In this document: in pieces, positions 43,352 through 52,732 of the stretch
Position numbering within the stretch: position 1 is the stretch's first letter
Layout of the letters: each line of letters starts with the position of its first letter
DNA from: Micromonospora sp. NBC_01796
GTDB taxonomy: Bacteria > Actinomycetota > Actinomycetes > Mycobacteriales > Micromonosporaceae
Reading direction: 5' to 3'
Assembly (NCBI RefSeq): GCF_035917455.1
Contig: NZ_CP109078.1
Coordinates: forward strand, 1,922,001-1,986,000
DNA: 64,000 bases
Translations under genes and position numbers: made by a program
Notes under the pieces: model-generated
The model's input: only the letters and a program-made list of their open reading frames with translations
Database searches by the model: none
What the model was told of the DNA's origin: nothing

Positions 43352-45565
43352 ATGACGGACCTTGCGCGGGACGGGACGCACCCCGGTGCGCCACCACCGG
43401 GCGTCACCATGTCGGCACCGGACGTCGACACGCACTGCCCGTACTGCGCCCTGCAATGCGGGATGACACTTCGCGCCACACCGCAACGGGTCGAGGTCCG
43501 GTCCCGGCAGTTCCCGACCAACCGTGGCGGCCTTTGCCAGAAGGGCTGGACCGCGGCCGAACTGCTCGACCACCCCGACCGGCTGACCACCCCACTCGTA
43601 CGCGACCCGCACACCGCGCAACTGCGCCCGGCCACCTGGGACGAGGCGCTGGACCGGGTCGCCCGCACCATCACCGGTCTGCAGACCGCGTACGGCCCCG
43701 ACTCGATCGCCGTGTTCGGCGGCGGCGGGCTGACCAACGAGAAGGCGTACGCGCTGGGCAAGTTCGCCCGGGTGACCCTGCGTACCCGGAACATCGACTA
43801 CAACGGCCGGTTCTGCATGTCCTCGGCCGCGGCGGCCGGCAACCGTGCCTTCGGCATCGACCGGGGGCTGCCGTTCCCGCTGGCCGACCTGGCCGGGGCG
43901 GACACCCTGCTGCTGGTCGGTGCGAACGTGGCCGAGACCATGCCACCGCTGGTGCGGTACCTGGTCGAGCAGAAGGCCCGCGGCGGCAACCTGATCGTGA
44001 TCGACCCCCGGGTGACCGCCACCGCCCGCCAGGCCACCCTGCACCTGCAACCGATGCCGGGTACGGATCTCGCGGTGGCCAACGCCCTGCTGCACATCGC
44101 CGTCACCGAGGGGTGGGTCGACAAGGACTACGTCGAGACCCGTACCGCCGGCTTCGACGCCGTACGCCGCAGCGTCGCCGGTTACTGGCCGGCGCAGGTC
44201 GAGCGGCTCTCCGGCGTACCGGTGGCGGACCTGGAGACGGCGGCCCGCGCGCTCGGCACCGCCGGCACCGCGATCATCCTGACCGCCCGGGGCGCCGAGC
44301 AGCACGCCAAGGGCGTCGACACGGTCACCGCCTTCATCAACCTCGCCCTCGCCCTCGGGCTGCCCGGCCGGCCCGGTTCCGGGTACGGATGCCTCACCGG
44401 GCAGGGCAACGGCCAGGGCGGTCGCGAGCACGGGCAGAAGGCCGACCAGTTGCCGGGCTACCGGCGGATCGACGATCCGGCCGCCCGCGCCCACGTGGCC
44501 GGCGTCTGGGGCGTGCATCCGGACGACCTGCCCGGTCCCGGTCTGTCCGCCTACGAGCTGCTCGACTCGATCGGCTCACCGACCGGTCCCCGGGCCCTGC
44601 TGGTCTTCGGCTCCAATCCGGTCGTCTCCGCACCCCGGGCCGGGCGGATCCAGCGCCGGCTGGGCGACCTCGACCTGCTGGTGGTCGCCGACTTCGTCCT
44701 CTCCGAGACCGCGGCCATGGCCGATGTGGTCCTGCCGACCGCGCAGTGGGCGGAGGAGGACGGGACGATGACCAATCTGGAGGGTCGGGTGCTCCGGCGC
44801 CGGGCCCTGCGCCCACCACCCGCCGGAGTCCGCACCGACCTGTCCGTCATCGCCGAACTGGCCCGCCGCCTGGTGGGCGACGGGATGGCCGGCAACGGGA
44901 CGACCGGCGGCCGGACGACCGGCAGCGCGACGGACGGCAGCGGGACGACCGGCGGCGGTGCCGGGTCGAGCTTTCCGGAGGATCCGCGCCTGGTCTTCGA
45001 CGAGCTGCGACGGGCCTCGGCCGGCGGGATCGCCGACTACGCGGGCGTCACCTGGGACCGGATCGACGCCGAGGACGGCGTCTTCTGGCCCTGCCCGGCG
45101 GAGGACCGGCCGGGCACCCCCCGACTGTTCGCGGAAACCTTTCCCACCCCGGACGGCCGGGCCCGGTTCCTGCCGGTCGAGCACCGGCCGGCGGCCGAGG
45201 AGGTCTGCCCGGAATATCCGCTCTACCTGACCACCGGGCGGGTGCTCGCCCAGTACCAGTCCGGTGCCCAGACCCGCCGGATCGGACCGCTTCGTACGGC
45301 GGCGCCGAACGCGTTCCTCGAACTCCATCCGGACCTGGCCAGCCGGCTCGGGGTGGCCGACGGGGACGAGGTGACGGTCCACAGCAGACGCGGTGAGATG
45401 CGGGCACCGGCCCGGCTCAGCGACACCATCCGCGCCGACACCGTCTTCGCCCCCTTCCACTGGGGCGGGGCCGCGCGGGCCAACTCGCTCACCAACGACG
45501 CCCTCGACCCGACCTCGAAGATGCCCGAGTTCAAGGTCTGCGCGGTCCGGGTGGAGCGGGCATGA
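43352..45565 (+). CDS. nasA: Assimilatory nitrate reductase, catalytic molybdopterin subunit
   Basis: The 737-residue Mo-bisMGD enzyme has the N-terminal [4Fe-4S] ligands Cys29-x2-Cys32-x3-Cys36-x25-Cys62 (HCPYCALQC, GGLCQKG). A Cys in NGRFCMSSAAAAGNR (about 151) is the probable Mo ligand. The C-terminal molydop-binding domain begins near YPLYLTTGRVLAQYQSG. A Gly/Thr-rich insertion (about 512-536, NGTTGGRTTGSATDGSG) interrupts the middle. It reduces nitrate to nitrite in the cytoplasm. It overlaps the next gene by 4 bases. Called NasA in Streptomyces, NasC in Bacillus. Confidence 0.92.
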   Translation: MTDLARDGTHPGAPPPGVTMSAPDVDTHCPYCALQCGMTLRATPQRVEVRSRQFPTNRGGLCQKGWTAAELLDHPDRLTTPLVRDPHTAQLRPATWDEALDRVARTITGLQTAYGPDSIAVFGGGGLTNEKAYALGKFARVTLRTRNIDYNGRFCMSSAAAAGNRAFGIDRGLPFPLADLAGADTLLLVGANVAETMPPLVRYLVEQKARGGNLIVIDPRVTATARQATLHLQPMPGTDLAVANALLHIAVTEGWVDKDYVETRTAGFDAVRRSVAGYWPAQVERLSGVPVADLETAARALGTAGTAIILTARGAEQHAKGVDTVTAFINLALALGLPGRPGSGYGCLTGQGNGQGGREHGQKADQLPGYRRIDDPAARAHVAGVWGVHPDDLPGPGLSAYELLDSIGSPTGPRALLVFGSNPVVSAPRAGRIQRRLGDLDLLVVADFVLSETAAMADVVLPTAQWAEEDGTMTNLEGRVLRRRALRPPPAGVRTDLSVIAELARRLVGDGMAGNGTTGGRTTGSATDGSGTTGGGAGSSFPEDPRLVFDELRRASAGGIADYAGVTWDRIDAEDGVFWPCPAEDRPGTPRLFAETFPTPDGRARFLPVEHRPAAEEVCPEYPLYLTTGRVLAQYQSGAQTRRIGPLRTAAPNAFLELHPDLASRLGVADGDEVTVHSRRGEMRAPARLSDTIRADTVFAPFHWGGAARANSLTNDALDPTSKMPEFKVCAVRVERA

Positions 45566-47019
45566 CCGGCCGGGTGGTCATCGTCGGCTACGGCATGGCC
45601 GGATCCCGGCTGGCGAGCGAACTGCGGGCCCGCGACGGGGACCGGAAGATCGTGGTGCTGGGTGCCGAACCGCACCGGGCGTACAACCGGATCATGCTGT
45701 CGAACCTGCTCGCGGGCAAGATCGACGAGACGCAGGTGGAGCTGACCGAGGCCGCCGGACACGGCGTCGACATCCGCCCCGGAGTCACCGTCACCGCCGT
45801 CGACCCGGTCGCCGCGACGGTCACCACCGACCGGAACGACACGATCTCCTACGACCACCTCGTGCTCGCCACCGGCAGCCGGGCAATGGTGCCGCCGCTG
45901 CCCGGACTCGTACCCGATCCGGATCGGCTGCCGGAGCGGGTGGTCGCCTTCCGTACCCTGGACGACTGCCGGCGGATCCTCGCCGCCGCCACCGGCGCGC
46001 GGACCGCCCTGGTCCTCGGCGGCGGCCTGCTCGGCCTGGAAGCAGCCCGTGGGCTGGCGTCGCGCGGGCTCGACGTACGCGTGGTCCACCCGGTCGGGCA
46101 CCTGATGAACCGCCAACTCGACCCGGCCGCCGGAGCGGTGCTGGCCCGGACCCTGGCCGGGCTCGGCGTCATCAGCCACCTCGACGCCGCCGCCACCGCC
46201 GTGCACGTCGACGCGGACCGGGTCACCCTCGAACTCGCCGCCGGCCAGATCCTGACCGCCGACCTGCTGGTCCTGGCCTGTGGCGTACGGCCGGAGACCG
46301 GGCTGGCCCGATCCGCCGGTCTGACCGTCGAGCGGGGAATCGTGGTCGACGACCGGCTGGCCACCAGCGACCCGCGGATCTTCGCGATCGGCGACTGCGC
46401 GCAGCACGAGGGGCAGCTCACCGGGCTGGTCGCGCCCGCCTGGGCACAGGCCCGGGTGCTGGCCGGAGTGCTGAGCGGCGACCGGGCCGGCGACCGTTAC
46501 CGGCCGCAGGCACCGGTGACCCGGCTCAAGGCCGCCGGGATCGACCTCGCGGCCATGGGTGACCTGGGCCCGGTCGACGGGTCCGAGCCGGCGGTCGAGG
46601 AGCTGAGCTTCACCGACCCGGCCCGGGGCACGTACGCCCGGCTCCGGATCGTGCGCGAACGGCTCACCGGAGCGATCATGCTCGGGGACAATCCCGCCGT
46701 CGGGACGGTCATCCAGCTCTTCGACCGGGGCACCCCGGTACCGAGCGACCGCCGCGCGCTGCTGCTCGGCCGCGCCGTCGGCGACCGGTCCGGCACTCCG
46801 GTCGAGTCCCCCGCGCTGATGCCGGACGCCGCCACCGTCTGCCAGTGCAACACCGTCCCCAAGGGCGCCCTGGTGCGCTGCTGGCGCGCGGGCGCCCGGT
46901 CGGTCGCCGAGGTGGTCACCGCGACCCGGGCCACCACCGGCTGCGGTAGCTGCCGCGACGCCGTCGAGGGAATCGTCCACTGGTTGTCCACAGCCGACTC
47001 CGCGGAGGTGTCCGGATGA
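45562..47019 (+). CDS. NasB-like FAD/BFD electron-transfer subunit of nitrate reductase
   Basis: The 485-residue flavoprotein has two Rossmann motifs: VVIVGYGMAGSRLA at the N-terminus for FAD and ALVLGGGLLGLEAARGL (about 151-167) for NAD(P)H. A C-terminal BFD-like [2Fe-2S] domain has CQCNTVPKG and TTGCGSCRDAV (about 429-470). It presumably passes electrons from NAD(P)H to the catalytic subunit upstream. It overlaps both neighbours by 4 bases and resembles the N-terminal half of NirB. Confidence 0.87.
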   Translation: MTGRVVIVGYGMAGSRLASELRARDGDRKIVVLGAEPHRAYNRIMLSNLLAGKIDETQVELTEAAGHGVDIRPGVTVTAVDPVAATVTTDRNDTISYDHLVLATGSRAMVPPLPGLVPDPDRLPERVVAFRTLDDCRRILAAATGARTALVLGGGLLGLEAARGLASRGLDVRVVHPVGHLMNRQLDPAAGAVLARTLAGLGVISHLDAAATAVHVDADRVTLELAAGQILTADLLVLACGVRPETGLARSAGLTVERGIVVDDRLATSDPRIFAIGDCAQHEGQLTGLVAPAWAQARVLAGVLSGDRAGDRYRPQAPVTRLKAAGIDLAAMGDLGPVDGSEPAVEELSFTDPARGTYARLRIVRERLTGAIMLGDNPAVGTVIQLFDRGTPVPSDRRALLLGRAVGDRSGTPVESPALMPDAATVCQCNTVPKGALVRCWRAGARSVAEVVTATRATTGCGSCRDAVEGIVHWLSTADSAEVSG

Positions 47020-49589
47020 ACCGCAACAAGCTCGTCGTGGTCGGCAACGGCATGGTCGGCCAACGCTTCGTCGAAGCACTGCGCACCCGTGACACCGGCG
47101 CCCGCTGGCAGGTCACCGTACTCGGCGAGGAGAGCCGACCGGCGTACGACCGGGTCCGGCTCTCGGCGTACCTGGACGGGGTGAGCGCCGAGGACCTGAG
47201 CCTGCACACCCCGGACGACGGCGTCGAGCACCGGCTGGACGAACCCGTGTTGGACATCGACCGGGACCGGCGGCTGGTACGCACCACCACCGGCGAGTAC
47301 CCGTACGACGCCCTGGTGCTGGCGACCGGCTCGTACCCGTTCGTGCCGCCGATCGACGGCGCCGCCGGTCCGGACGGCACCGCCGGGCTGCGGGCCGGGG
47401 TCTTCGTCTACCGCACCCTGGACGACCTGGACGCGATCCGGGACTACTCGCGGGGCCGACGGACCGGGACCGTTATCGGTGGCGGCCTGCTCGGTCTGGA
47501 GGCGGCCAACGCGCTGCGCCTGCTCGGACTCGACACCCACCTGGTGGAGTTCGCTCCCCGGCTGATGCCGGTCCAGGTCGACGAGGCCGGTGGCGCGATG
47601 CTCCGCCGCTACGTCGAGGACCTCGGCGTCGTCCTGCACCTCGGGACGGCCACCACCGCGATGCGACCGGGACCGGACGGCGCGGTGACCGGACTCGTCC
47701 TCGGCAACGGCAACACCGTCGCCACCGATCTGGTGGTGGTCGCCGCCGGCATCCGCCCCCGCGACGAGCTGGCCCGGATCGCCGGACTGGCCCTCGGGCC
47801 CAGGGGCGGTGTCGAGGTCGACGAGACCTGCCGGACCGGCGACGAACGGATCTGGGCGATCGGCGAGTGCGCGGCGATCGACGGCACCTGCTACGGCCTG
47901 GTCGCGCCCGGTTACGCGATGGCCGAGGTGGTCGCCGACCGGCTGCTCGGCGGTACCGCGACCTTCCCCGGCGCCGACACCGCCACCAAGCTCAAACTGC
48001 TCGGGGTGGACGTCGCCTCGTTCGGTGACGCCCACGGCACCACCGCCGGCAGCCTGGACGTGACCTGGACCGACCCGGCCACCCGGAGCTACGCCAAGCT
48101 GGTCCTCTCCGACGACGCGAAAACACTGCTCGGCGGGGTGCTGGTCGGCGACGCGTCGGCGTACCCGACCCTGCGGGCCAGCGTCGGCGGCCCACTGCCC
48201 GGTCCCCCGCTGACCCTGCTCGCCCCGGCGGGTGAGGGCGGCGGTGCGGGTGCCGGGATCGCCGCGCTGCCCGGCGGGGCGCAGGTCTGCTCCTGCAACG
48301 CGGTGACCAAGGACCAGATCGTCGCCGCGATCGCGGATGGCTGCACCGACGTACCGGACCTGAAGGCGTGCACCCGGGCCGGCACGAGCTGCGGTTCCTG
48401 CGTACCGATGCTCAAGCAACTGCTCGCCGTCTCCGGGGTACGGCTGTCCAAGGCGATCTGCGAGCACTTCGACCAGAGCCGGCAGGAACTGTTCGACCTG
48501 GTCCGGGTACGCGGGATCCGCACGTTCTCCCAGCTCGTCGCCGAGTACGGGCGCGGCCGGGGCTGCGACATCTGCAAACCGGTGGTCGCCTCGATCCTCG
48601 CCTCGCTCGGCAACGGGTACGTGCTCGACGGTGAGCAGGCCGCGCTCCAGGACACCAACGACCACTTCCTGGCCAACATCCAGCGGGACGGGACGTACTC
48701 GGTCGTGCCCCGGATCCCCGGCGGCGAGATCACCCCGGAGAAGCTGATCGTCATCGGCGAGGTGGCCCGCGACTTCAACCTCTACACGAAGATCACCGGT
48801 GGTCAGCGGATCGACCTCTTCGGGGCGAGGGTCGAGCAGTTGCCCCGGATCTGGCGGCGGCTGGTCGACGCCGGGTTCGAGTCCGGTCACGCGTACGGCA
48901 AGGCTCTGCGCACGGTCAAGTCCTGCGTCGGCTCCACCTGGTGCCGGTACGGCGTACAGGACTCCGTCGGCCTGGCGATCGCCCTGGAACTGCGCTACCG
49001 GGGGCTGCGCGCACCGCACAAGCTCAAGTCGGCGGTCTCCGGGTGCGCCCGCGAGTGCGCCGAGGCGCGGAGCAAGGACTTCGGCATCATCGCCACCGAC
49101 CAGGGCTGGAACCTCTACCTCGGCGGGAACGGCGGCTTCCGGCCCCGGCACGCCGAACTGTTCGCCACCGACCTGTCCACCGAGGAACTGGTCCGCTACC
49201 TCGACCGCTACCTGATGTTCTACATCCGTACGGCCGACCGGTTGCAGCGCACCGCGGGCTGGCTGGAGGCGATGGACGGCGGCCTCGACCACCTCCGGGC
49301 GGTCATCGTCGACGACAGTCTCGGGCTCTGCGCGGAACTCGACGCGGCGATGTCCCGGCACGTCGCCGACTACGCCGACGAGTGGCGGGAAACCCTCGAC
49401 GACCCGGAACGGCTGCGCCGGTTCACCTCGTTCGTCAACGCGCCGGACACCCCCGACCCGTCGATCAGTTTCACGGTCGAGCGGGGCCAACGGGTCCCGG
49501 CGACGACCGAACGCCGGCCGGTCGCCCTCGGCCTGCCGACCACGAACGGCGCCGGCCGACCTACCACGAACGAGGGAGTACGCCGATGA
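47016..49589 (+). CDS. nirB: NAD(P)H-dependent assimilatory nitrite reductase, large subunit
   Basis: The 857-residue protein contains an N-terminal FAD/NAD(P)H module (LVVVGNGMVGQRFVEAL; GTVIGGGLLGLEAAN), a BFD-like domain (VCSCNAVTKD, RAGTSCGSC, about 427-465) and a C-terminal sulfite/nitrite reductase module. The siroheme/[4Fe-4S] cysteines are in TVKSCVGSTWCRYG and SAVSGCARECAEAR (about 634-680). It reduces nitrite to ammonia with six electrons. Length is normal. It is coupled to the flanking genes by 4-base overlaps. Confidence 0.96.
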   Translation: MNRNKLVVVGNGMVGQRFVEALRTRDTGARWQVTVLGEESRPAYDRVRLSAYLDGVSAEDLSLHTPDDGVEHRLDEPVLDIDRDRRLVRTTTGEYPYDALVLATGSYPFVPPIDGAAGPDGTAGLRAGVFVYRTLDDLDAIRDYSRGRRTGTVIGGGLLGLEAANALRLLGLDTHLVEFAPRLMPVQVDEAGGAMLRRYVEDLGVVLHLGTATTAMRPGPDGAVTGLVLGNGNTVATDLVVVAAGIRPRDELARIAGLALGPRGGVEVDETCRTGDERIWAIGECAAIDGTCYGLVAPGYAMAEVVADRLLGGTATFPGADTATKLKLLGVDVASFGDAHGTTAGSLDVTWTDPATRSYAKLVLSDDAKTLLGGVLVGDASAYPTLRASVGGPLPGPPLTLLAPAGEGGGAGAGIAALPGGAQVCSCNAVTKDQIVAAIADGCTDVPDLKACTRAGTSCGSCVPMLKQLLAVSGVRLSKAICEHFDQSRQELFDLVRVRGIRTFSQLVAEYGRGRGCDICKPVVASILASLGNGYVLDGEQAALQDTNDHFLANIQRDGTYSVVPRIPGGEITPEKLIVIGEVARDFNLYTKITGGQRIDLFGARVEQLPRIWRRLVDAGFESGHAYGKALRTVKSCVGSTWCRYGVQDSVGLAIALELRYRGLRAPHKLKSAVSGCARECAEARSKDFGIIATDQGWNLYLGGNGGFRPRHAELFATDLSTEELVRYLDRYLMFYIRTADRLQRTAGWLEAMDGGLDHLRAVIVDDSLGLCAELDAAMSRHVADYADEWRETLDDPERLRRFTSFVNAPDTPDPSISFTVERGQRVPATTERRPVALGLPTTNGAGRPTTNEGVRR

Positions 49590-49942
49590 GCCTGGACGGT
49601 GCCGCTGGACAGCGGTGGACACCGGTCTGCCCGTACCCACGGGTGGAGCCGGAGCGGGGTGTCGCGGCGCTGGTCGACGACGAGCAGGTGGCCGTCTTCC
49701 GGACCCACGACGGGCAGCTCTTCGCGATCGGCAACCGGGACCCGATCGGCGGCGCGTACGTGATGTCGCGCGGCATCGTCGGCAGCCGGGGCGCCACCCC
49801 GACCGTCGCCTCCCCCCTGCACAAGCAGGTGTACGACCTTCGCACCGGCCGGTGCCTCGACGACCCCGGGGTGGCGGTGCCCACCTACCGCATCCGCTGC
49901 CGGGACAACGTCATCGAGGTCGGCACCCGGCAGGAGCCCTGA
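49586..49942 (+). CDS. nirD: Nitrite reductase small subunit NirD
   Basis: The 118-residue Rieske-fold protein (VCPYPRVEPERGVAALV; VAVFRTHDGQLFAIGNRDPI; ASPLHKQVYDLRTGRCLDD) lacks the paired Cys-x-His motifs that bind a cluster, as is normal for NirD. It supports NirB. ATG 49586 overlaps the nirB stop by 4 bases. Confidence 0.95.
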   Translation: MSLDGAAGQRWTPVCPYPRVEPERGVAALVDDEQVAVFRTHDGQLFAIGNRDPIGGAYVMSRGIVGSRGATPTVASPLHKQVYDLRTGRCLDDPGVAVPTYRIRCRDNVIEVGTRQEP

Positions 49943-51030
49943 TGTCCGACGAACTGGCCGGATTCACCATCGGCGTCACCGCCGACCGGCGCCGCGACGA
50001 ACTCGCCGCACTACTCGAACGCCGGGGCGCCCGGGTGGTGCTCGCACCGGCGCTACGGATCGTTCCGCTGGCCGACGACTCCGAGTTGCGCGCCGCCACC
50101 CGCGCCTGCCTGGACAATCCGCCCGACGTGGTGATGGCGAACACCGGCATCGGCATGCGCGGCTGGTTGGAGGCCGCCGAGGGCTGGGGGCTGGCCGAAC
50201 CGCTGCGCTCGGTCCTCTCCGAGGCGTACATCGTCGCCCGTGGGCCGAAGGCGCGGGGCGCGATCCGGGCCGCCGGCCTGCACGACGAGTGGTCGCCGCA
50301 CTCGGAGAGCTGCGACGAGGTGGTCGACCACCTGCGGGAGCGGGGCGTCGCCGGCCGGGTGGTCGCGATGCAACTGCACGGCGAGCGGCAGCCGGAATGC
50401 ACCAGCGCCCTGGAGGACGCCGGAGCCACCGTGATCGAGGTACCGGTCTACCGCTGGGCTCCGCCGACCGATCCGGCCCCGCTGCACCGGCTGGTCGACC
50501 TGATCACCGGGCGGCTGGTCGACGCGGTCACCTTCACCTCCGCCCCGGCCGTCGGGGCGCTGCTGCGCGCGGCCGGCACCGGTGGCGACGCCGTACTGGA
50601 GGCGTTCCGTGCGGACGTACTGGCCGCCTGCGTCGGGCCGGTCACCGCCGCACCGCTGCGCCGGCACGGCGTACCGGTGCTCGCCCCGGCCAGGGCCCGC
50701 CTCGGCGCCCTGGTCCGCAGCATCGTCGACGAACTTCCCCGACGGGCGGTCAACGTCAAGGTCGCCGGGCACCTGCTCACCCTGCGTGGCCACGCGGCGG
50801 TGGTCGACGGTGAACTGCGCCCGCTGGCGCCGGCACCGATGGCGGTGCTCCGGGCACTCGCCGCCACTCCGGGCCGGGTGCTCTCCCGCGCCGACCTGCT
50901 GCGTACGCTCCCGCGCGGGGCCGACGAACACGCGGTGGAGATGGCCGTGGCCCGGCTCCGGGCCGCCCTGCGTACGCCGGGCGTGGTGCAGACCGTCGTC
51001 AAGCGCGGCTACCGGCTACCGGTCGACTGA
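49942..51030 (+). CDS. nnaR: HemD-like winged-helix regulator (NnaR type) of nitrate assimilation
   Basis: The 362-residue protein has an N-terminal uroporphyrinogen-III-synthase-like domain (1-265: GFTIGVTADRRRDELAALL; VAMQLHGERQPECTSALED; AVTFTSAPAVGALLRAA). A C-terminal OmpR-type winged helix follows (about 275-362: LAPAPMAVLRALAATPGRVL; VQTVVKRGYRLPVD). This is the layout of NnaR in Streptomyces, which helps GlnR activate nitrate/nitrite genes, and of Rv0260c beside narK3 in M. tuberculosis. It starts 1 base inside the nirD stop. Real HemD activity for siroheme supply is an alternative. Confidence 0.83.
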   Translation: MSDELAGFTIGVTADRRRDELAALLERRGARVVLAPALRIVPLADDSELRAATRACLDNPPDVVMANTGIGMRGWLEAAEGWGLAEPLRSVLSEAYIVARGPKARGAIRAAGLHDEWSPHSESCDEVVDHLRERGVAGRVVAMQLHGERQPECTSALEDAGATVIEVPVYRWAPPTDPAPLHRLVDLITGRLVDAVTFTSAPAVGALLRAAGTGGDAVLEAFRADVLAACVGPVTAAPLRRHGVPVLAPARARLGALVRSIVDELPRRAVNVKVAGHLLTLRGHAAVVDGELRPLAPAPMAVLRALAATPGRVLSRADLLRTLPRGADEHAVEMAVARLRAALRTPGVVQTVVKRGYRLPVD

Positions 51031-51069
51031 TCAACTCTTCCGTTCGGCGGAATCGACCCCGAACGCGCT

Positions 51070-51097
51070 TTCCCCATGGTCGTAGGACCATGGGGAA
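51070..51097. terminator. Hairpin between convergent nnaR and cvnD
   Basis: TTCCCCATGGTC and GACCATGGGGAA pair perfectly over 12 bases with a GTAG loop. It is 40 bases past the nnaR stop. The remaining 180 bases to cvnD contain no gene. Confidence 0.75.
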
Positions 51098-51280
51098 TCG
51101 TCGCATGCGAATACGGCGACCGGAATTGCCGACGGGCGCGCTGACGGAAGCCCCGTCGACGCGACGTTGGTTCCTCCGAGCCCGGAGGATCCCCGCCCGG
51201 GAGCCGGAGCAGCCGCGGCCGACCGGGGTTCCGTCCGGTCGACCGACCGCACGGCCCCCGGCCGGCTGGTGAACCGAGGG

Positions 51281-51904
51281 TCAGCCGACCGGGGTGGGAA
51301 AACCCCGGCCGTGCTGCGCCTGCAGGGTCGCCATCGCGTGCTCCACGACGGTCACCAGCACCTGCTTGACCGAATCCCGGTGCCGGGCGTCGGTCATCAC
51401 CAGCGGTACGTGCGGGGCGATGGCCAGGGCCTCCCGCACCTCCTCCGGCGCGTACTGCGGTGCTCCGTCGAAACGGTTCAACGCAACCACGTATGGCAGT
51501 TGCCGGTTTTCGAAATAGTCGAGCGGGGCGAACGCGTCCGTGATCCGCCGGGTGTCGACCAGCACGGCCGCGCCCACCGCACCCCGGATGATCTCGTCCC
51601 ACATGAACCAGAACCGGGTCTGCCCCGGCGTCCCGAACAGATAGAGAATCAGGTCCTGGGCCATGGTGATACGACCGAAGTCCATGGCGACCGTGGTGGT
51701 CTCCTTGCCCGGCACCTTCGACGGATCGTCGATGCCGACACCGGCCGCTGTCATCACCGCCTCGGTGGTCAGCGGAGTGATCTCCGAGACCGCGCCGACA
51801 AGCGTCGTCTTGCCCACCCCGAAGCCGCCCGCAACCACAATCTTCGCGGAGGTGATCCCCCGGTTGCGGCGTGCCCCGACGGGGTCATAGCCTGCGAAGT
51901 CCAC
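51281..51904 (-). CDS. cvnD: Conservon Ras-like GTPase CvnD
   Basis: The 207-residue P-loop protein has Walker A GGFGVGKTTLVGAV (about 26-39), switch-like TTTVAMDFGRI, G3-like FGTPGQTRFWFMW and the nucleotide-specificity NRFD. CvnD proteins are small GTPases that bind the CvnB/CvnC/CvnA complex at the membrane. The start is GTG 51904, 20 bases inside the cvnC end. It is the last gene of the cvnABCD operon. Confidence 0.92.
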   Translation of the reverse strand: MDFAGYDPVGARRNRGITSAKIVVAGGFGVGKTTLVGAVSEITPLTTEAVMTAAGVGIDDPSKVPGKETTTVAMDFGRITMAQDLILYLFGTPGQTRFWFMWDEIIRGAVGAAVLVDTRRITDAFAPLDYFENRQLPYVVALNRFDGAPQYAPEEVREALAIAPHVPLVMTDARHRDSVKQVLVTVVEHAMATLQAQHGRGFPTPVG

Positions 51905-52256
51905 TTAGCACCCTCTCAAGCAGTTCCATCCGCTCCTCGTACGCTTCCGGGGGAGCGGCAGTGTGCAGCGTCAGCAAGCTGTCCGCCACCATGTCGGCGA
52001 CCAGCACTCGGGCGACACCCAACGGAAGCCGGGTGTACGCGGCGATCTCCGCCAGCGACTGCGCCCGGCCCTCGCAGACAGTGGCGATGCGGTGCTTGTC
52101 GTGCCCGGCGAACCGGGACTCCGCAACCGCCGCCGGAGTCGCCGTGAGTACCGCCTCAAGGGCGATGTCCTGGCGAGGTTCGGTACGGCCGCGGGTGACC
52201 GCGTACGGCCGAACCAACGCACCACGCGGGTCCTCACGGCGCGGGGGGTAGTCCAT
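51885..52256 (-). CDS. cvnC: Conservon DUF742 protein CvnC
   Basis: The 123-residue DUF742 protein has the opening RALVRPYAVTRGRT-like (GALVRPYAVTRGRTEP), a helix-turn-helix-like core (QSLAEIAAYTRLPLGVARVL) and the usual short C-terminus (LLERVLSGLRRL). It is the third component of a conservon and links the kinase complex to the GTPase. It follows cvnB by 65 bases. Confidence 0.92.
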   Translation of the reverse strand: MDYPPRREDPRGALVRPYAVTRGRTEPRQDIALEAVLTATPAAVAESRFAGHDKHRIATVCEGRAQSLAEIAAYTRLPLGVARVLVADMVADSLLTLHTAAPPEAYEERMELLERVLSGLRRL

Positions 52257-52321
52257 CCTGCGGTCACCTCCTTTCGATCAGGTTGCGGCACCACCGACAT
52301 CCGTCCTTGGGCAAAACCGTG

Positions 52322-52732
52322 CTAGGGGCGGGCGACCGCCTCACGCGGCAACGGCACCAGCGCGGCACCCACCCGTTCGACCAGGAGCGCCATCTCGTAA
52401 CCCACCTGGCCGACATCGCAACTCCGGGCAGCCAGTACGGCCATCGACGACCCGTCACTGATCGACATGAGGAACAGGTAACCGCTGTCCATCTCGATGA
52501 CGGTCTGCAGCACTCCGCCGGCACTGAACATCCGGGAAGCACCGTCGGTCAGACTGACCACACCGGAGGTGATCGCGGCGAGCTGGTCGGCGCGGTCCTG
52601 CGGCAGGTCGCGTGAGGAGGCGAGGAGCAGCCCGTCGGCCGAGACGGCCACCACGTGCGCGATCCCCGCCACGCTGTCGGCGAAGTTGCTGAGCAGCCAA
52701 CCCATGTCCTGCATCGCTGCTGGCCTGTTCAT
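52322..52732 (-). CDS. cvnB: Conservon roadblock/LC7 protein CvnB
   Basis: The 136-residue Roadblock/LC7-domain protein (MGWLLSNFADSVAGIAHVVA; VSADGLLLASSRDLP; DLQ..AITSGVVSLTDGAS) probably stimulates or scaffolds CvnD. Its ATG overlaps the cvnA stop by 4 bases; an internal ATG six codons later is possible. Confidence 0.92.
   Translation of the reverse strand: MNRPAAMQDMGWLLSNFADSVAGIAHVVAVSADGLLLASSRDLPQDRADQLAAITSGVVSLTDGASRMFSAGGVLQTVIEMDSGYLFLMSISDGSSMAVLAARSCDVGQVGYEMALLVERVGAALVPLPREAVARP

Noticed and set aside
46497-49640. Open minus-strand frame of 1047 codons opposite nirB
   Set aside because: It is a shadow of nirB and its neighbour; both sense-strand genes have intact domains and overlapping starts and stops.
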